DNA of 64,000 bases from Streptomyces sp. NBC_01591 (lineage in GTDB: Bacteria; Actinomycetota; Actinomycetes; Streptomycetales; Streptomycetaceae), in NCBI RefSeq assembly GCF_035918155.1, contig NZ_CP109327.1, positions 4,836,001-4,900,000 of the forward strand. The letters run 5' to 3'. The translations under genes were made by a program, and so were the position numbers. Below, one piece after another: positions 61,161 through 64,000 of the stretch; within the stretch, counting starts at the first letter, position 1; each line of letters opens with the position of its first letter. The notes under the pieces are model-generated. The model made no database searches and was not told the origin of the DNA. It was given only the letters and a program-made list of their open reading frames with translations.

Positions 61161-61845
61161 GGTGGGTCCAACCTTCCAGTACGGGTACGAGCTTCCCGAA
61201 CGCCTCGGCGAGCGCGGCCAGCGCGTCGCCGATGCGCCAGGCGTCCCGGTCGCGCGGGCCCACGGCGTTCGAGACCGCCCTGATCTCCAGGACGGGCACG
61301 CCGACGCGCTCGGCGGCCTCCGCGACCCCGAAGCCCTCCATGGCCTCGGCGGCGGCCCGCGGGTGCGCGGCGAGCAGGGCGGCGGCGCGCTTGGCGGTGC
61401 CGGTCACGGTGGAGACGGTGAGGATGTCGCCGGTGACCGCGCCGGTGGCGGCGGCCACGTCCCGTACCAGCGACCGGGGAGGGAAATGCAGGACCCGGCC
61501 GAAGCCGAGCCCGGTGACCGGCACGAAGCCCGTCGCGGTCTCGGCGCCCAGATCCGCCGCGCCGATGCGGTCGGCCACCACCAGGGAGCCGACCGGTGCG
61601 ACGCCGGCGAACCCGCCGCCGATGCCGGCCGAGATCACCAGGTCGTAGCGGTCCGAGGCCAGACCGAAGGCAGCCGAGGCCGCCGCGGCGCCCGGCCCCG
61701 CGCCGCCCGCCAGGACGTCGAAGGGGCCCGTGCGGTGGATCTCCGCGCCCGGAACCCAGTGCACCGGCGCTTCGGGAACGTCCCCGAACGCGCGTGTGAC
61801 CGCGTCCCGTTCTGCTGGGACAGCGGTCACGACGAGCACACGCAC
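61141..61845 (-). CDS. mqnB: Futalosine hydrolase
   Basis: The 234-aa nucleoside-phosphorylase-fold hydrolase cleaves futalosine to dehypoxanthinyl futalosine and hypoxanthine. MRVLVVTAVPAERDAVTRAF, VLAGGAGPGAAAASAAFGLA, YDLVISAGIGGGFAGVAPVG, GDILTVSTVTGTAKRAAALL and EAMEGFGVAEAAERVGVPVL (the catalytic Glu region) fit the family. It is followed by mqnD on the same mRNA. Together they mark the futalosine rather than the MenA-H route. ATG at 61845. Confidence 0.95.
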   Translation of the reverse strand: MRVLVVTAVPAERDAVTRAFGDVPEAPVHWVPGAEIHRTGPFDVLAGGAGPGAAAASAAFGLASDRYDLVISAGIGGGFAGVAPVGSLVVADRIGAADLGAETATGFVPVTGLGFGRVLHFPPRSLVRDVAAATGAVTGDILTVSTVTGTAKRAAALLAAHPRAAAEAMEGFGVAEAAERVGVPVLEIRAVSNAVGPRDRDAWRIGDALAALAEAFGKLVPVLEGWTHHDRHDS

Positions 61846-61895
61846 GGGGGGAGCCTCCGAGGCCAGGAGGGGGTCAAGCGGGTGTCAGGAGGGCG

Positions 61896-62375
61896 TCAGG
61901 AGGACTTCTTCAGCTCGAAGTGCCAGACGCCGGTCAGCTGCTTGCCCTTGGTCTCCACGATGCTGATCTGCGTCTTGTCCGTGGTCTCGCCGGTCTGGCT
62001 GGAGAAGAACGCGCTGCCCGGGATGGACCGGTAGGTCTTCTTGTACGGCTCCTGCTCGGCCTGCTGACCGTTGATGAACAGGGTCCAGCCGTTGTCCGCG
62101 ACCTCGGGGTCGACGCCGAAGCGGACCTTGTCGTCCATCGCGACCTCGACGGACTTCTCCGCCTTCTTGTTGAGGCAGCTCTGGTACTCGGACTTCTTGA
62201 GGGGCTCGCCGTCGTTGTAGCAGGCCGCCTCGGAGCTCACCGAGTTGCCGCCGACCGTTACGGTCGCGAGCGGCGTCGGCTTGTCGCAGGCGGAGAGGAC
62301 AAGGAGTCCCGCGGACACGGCACCAAGAGCGACGCCGATTCGGCGGCCCTTACCGGAGAAGAACGCAACGGTCAT
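61896..62375 (-). CDS. DUF2771 lipoprotein
   Basis: The 159-aa protein has an N-terminal signal with lipobox (VALGAVSAGLLVLSACDKPT; LSAC) and a short extracytoplasmic domain (ATVTVGGNSVSSEAACYNDG, KSEYQSCLNKKAEKSVEVAM, DNGWTLFINGQQAEQEPYKK, ISIVETKGKQLTGVWHFELK). This is the DUF2771 pattern of actinobacteria, function unknown. The two Cys after the lipid anchor may form a disulfide. ATG at 62375. It lies between mqnB and an MFS gene on the same strand. Confidence 0.88.
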   Translation of the reverse strand: MTVAFFSGKGRRIGVALGAVSAGLLVLSACDKPTPLATVTVGGNSVSSEAACYNDGEPLKKSEYQSCLNKKAEKSVEVAMDDKVRFGVDPEVADNGWTLFINGQQAEQEPYKKTYRSIPGSAFFSSQTGETTDKTQISIVETKGKQLTGVWHFELKKSS

Positions 62376-62402
62376 GGGCCGAAGGCTATCGGTCGCTCCG
62401 GC

Positions 62403-63830
62403 TCATGCCACGCGGGGGTGCGGCGAGCCGCGTCGCGCGGCGCCCAGCAGACCCCGTACGGACGTTGCGGCGCCGAGGGCGAGGATGCCCGCGGCGACCG
62501 ACATGCCCAGTACGCCGTTGAGGGGGAGGACGATGCCGATGCCGCCGCCGACCACCCAGGCCATCTGGAGCACGGTCTCGGAGCGGGCGAACGCGGAGGT
62601 GCGAACCTCTTCGGGTACGTCGCGCTGGATCATCGCGTCCAGCGAGAGCTTCGACAGGGCCAGCGTGAAACCCGCGGTGGCGCTGAGCGCGGCGACCATG
62701 ACCGTGCTGAAGAAGAGCGCGGCGAGCACCGCGACCCCCAGGGCCAGGGCCAGCATCGAGACGACGATCACCTCGGGGCCGCGGGCCCGCAGCCAGGAGC
62801 CGACCGCCGTACCGGACGCGTTGCCCACGCCGGCCGCGACGCCGGCGATGCCGAGCGAGACGGCGGCGCTCTGCCCGGCGAGCGGATGCTCGCGCAGCAG
62901 GAACGCCAGGAAGAAGATCAGGAAGCCGGAGAGCGCACGGTGCGCGGCGTTGGCCTGGAGCCCGTTCAGCACGGACGGTCCCACGGACCGCAGACCGGGC
63001 CGCTTCTCGCCGTTCCGCTCCTTGCCCCGCCCGAACCGGGACCCCTTCTTCCCGTTCCCCTTCGTCCCGGGCGCGGGGGCCGCCACGCCGTGCGGCGGCA
63101 CCAGCTGGGCCTTCCGCTCACCCTTCGAGGAGTCGACCTTGTGCGGCAGCGTGAAGGCGAGGACGGTCCCGCCGATGAAGATCACGCACGCGCCGTACAG
63201 CGGCCAGCCGGGCCCGATGGTCTGCAGCCCCGCCCCGATCGGGGCGGCGATTCCGGTCGCCAGGAGCCCGGCGAGCGTGACCCGGGAGTTCGCCTTCACC
63301 AGGGAGAAACGCGGCGGCAGCAGACGCGGCACGACCGCGCTGCGCACGACTCCGTACGCCTTCGAGCAGACCAGGACGCCCAGCGCGGCCGGATACAGCT
63401 CCAGGCCACCAGTGGCGACCGCGCCCGACATGGTGAGTGCGAGCACCGCGCGGGCCAGCATCGCACCAGCCATCGCGGCACGCCGGCCGTGCGGCAGCCG
63501 GTCCAGGAGCGGGCCGATCACGGGTGCTAGGAGCGTGAAGGGCGCCATGGTGACGGCGAGGTAGAGGGCGACGCGGCCACGGGCCTCGTCCGTCGGCACG
63601 GAGAAGAACACCGTCGAGGCGAGCGCGATCGTGATCATCACGTCGCCCGCGCCGTTCACGGCATGCAGTTCGATCAGTTTGCCGAGCCCGGACTCCCCGG
63701 CGCCATGGGCGTGCGTCGCCTTCCGGATTCCCTTGGCGGTGCCGGTGAACGGCATGTGGAGGGCATGACCGATTGCCCGGCCCGTCCTCCGGAGCGGGCC
63801 GGATTCCTCGTGCGACCTGGCGGAAGTCAC
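62403..63830 (-). CDS. MFS transporter
   Basis: The 475-aa membrane protein has about 12 helices (ITIALASTVFFSVPTDEARG, GRVALYLAVTMAPFTLLAPV, SGFLIFFLAFLLREHPLAGQ, VIVVSMLALALGVAVLAALF). A long charged central loop contains GKKGSRFGRGKERNGEKRPG. The motif-A-like loop is DRLPHGRRAAMAGAMLARAV. The substrate is unknown. GTG at 63830 (VTSARSHEES) is preferred over the ATG at 63917, which adds a charged leader not typical of the family. It may share a transcript with the DUF2771 gene downstream. Confidence 0.85.
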   Translation of the reverse strand: MTSARSHEESGPLRRTGRAIGHALHMPFTGTAKGIRKATHAHGAGESGLGKLIELHAVNGAGDVMITIALASTVFFSVPTDEARGRVALYLAVTMAPFTLLAPVIGPLLDRLPHGRRAAMAGAMLARAVLALTMSGAVATGGLELYPAALGVLVCSKAYGVVRSAVVPRLLPPRFSLVKANSRVTLAGLLATGIAAPIGAGLQTIGPGWPLYGACVIFIGGTVLAFTLPHKVDSSKGERKAQLVPPHGVAAPAPGTKGNGKKGSRFGRGKERNGEKRPGLRSVGPSVLNGLQANAAHRALSGFLIFFLAFLLREHPLAGQSAAVSLGIAGVAAGVGNASGTAVGSWLRARGPEVIVVSMLALALGVAVLAALFFSTVMVAALSATAGFTLALSKLSLDAMIQRDVPEEVRTSAFARSETVLQMAWVVGGGIGIVLPLNGVLGMSVAAGILALGAATSVRGLLGAARRGSPHPRVA

Positions 63831-64000
63831 CTCGTCATAGTGCCCCAGCCGCCGTGGCGGCGAACCAGCATCGGCGCGGGGCACAGCGCACTCCGCCCTG
63901 TCGGGCCAGTGGTTCACCGCTGTCGGGCGGGGCGGACCCGGCCCGGGGCCGTGGCCGAATGTGAGAGCCCGAGGGCGGTCTTTGCAGGGGACACGACACC
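63831..64000. other. Upstream region of the MFS gene to window end; no gene seen
   Basis: This 170-bp stretch is GC-rich and holds no credible coding frame. It should carry the MFS promoter, and possibly that of a divergent gene beyond the window. Confidence 0.35.

Overview
The window is high-GC actinobacterial chromosome, almost certainly Streptomyces. The codon bias is extreme, many genes start with GTG or TTG, and several families are typical of the genus: XRE/DUF397 pairs, a CIRCE-controlled stand-alone groEL, the futalosine menaquinone genes, and DUF3263, DUF6507 and DUF6177 proteins. From memory, the order threonine-synthase-like / sulfur carrier / cold-shock / groEL2 and later cold-shock / mqnD / mqnB matches the conserved core of the S. 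coelicolor chromosome around SCO4285-SCO4331. I could not check this by search.

Left part (1-9.9 kb). The 5' end of a SIS-domain aminosugar gene lies beyond a DasR-like (dre) site, followed by a decayed sugar-binding-protein remnant. Next come the trehalose genes otsB and otsA (convergent) and a glucosyl-3-phosphoglycerate synthase. A clear SAM-I riboswitch precedes a ThrC-like PLP enzyme and a CysO/MoaD-like sulfur carrier ending Gly-Gly-Cys. This arrangement points to sulfur/methionine metabolism rather than threonine synthesis. A cold-shock gene and groEL with two tandem CIRCE operators follow.

Middle part (9.9-50.9 kb). Two alpha/beta hydrolases, a zinc-ribbon regulator and a small secreted beta-trefoil-like protein come first. 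A frameshifted secreted peptide gene with an ABC exporter (ATPase plus FtsX-type permease) is next, then a P450/ferredoxin pair with a divergent TetR gene and a perfect 18-bp palindrome between them. A secreted adenosine deaminase, an M23 peptidase, a membrane-protein/regulator pair with a 22-bp palindrome, a decayed XRE-DUF397 fusion and a Uma2-type protein follow. The murR-murQ-PTS operon recycles N-acetylmuramic acid. Then come copA and cutC (divergent), HelD, an XPB helicase next to a large WYL/helicase-associated protein, and a four-gene iron-siderophore importer with an iron-box-like site. HAD and PEP-mutase/isocitrate-lyase-family genes close the section.

Right part (50.9-64 kb). About 8.5 kb looks accessory. 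It holds gene remnants, a HATPase / XRE / DUF397 / DUF397 regulatory module with a strong inverted repeat, an orphan truncated antitoxin, and a four-gene polymorphic toxin module. That module runs DUF6507 WXG-like protein, 757-aa toxin with a nuclease-like tip, putative immunity protein, DUF6177 protein. Beyond it the conserved core resumes with a cold-shock-domain protein, mqnD and mqnB (futalosine menaquinone pathway), a DUF2771 lipoprotein and an MFS transporter. No tRNA, rRNA, CRISPR array or intact insertion sequence was seen.
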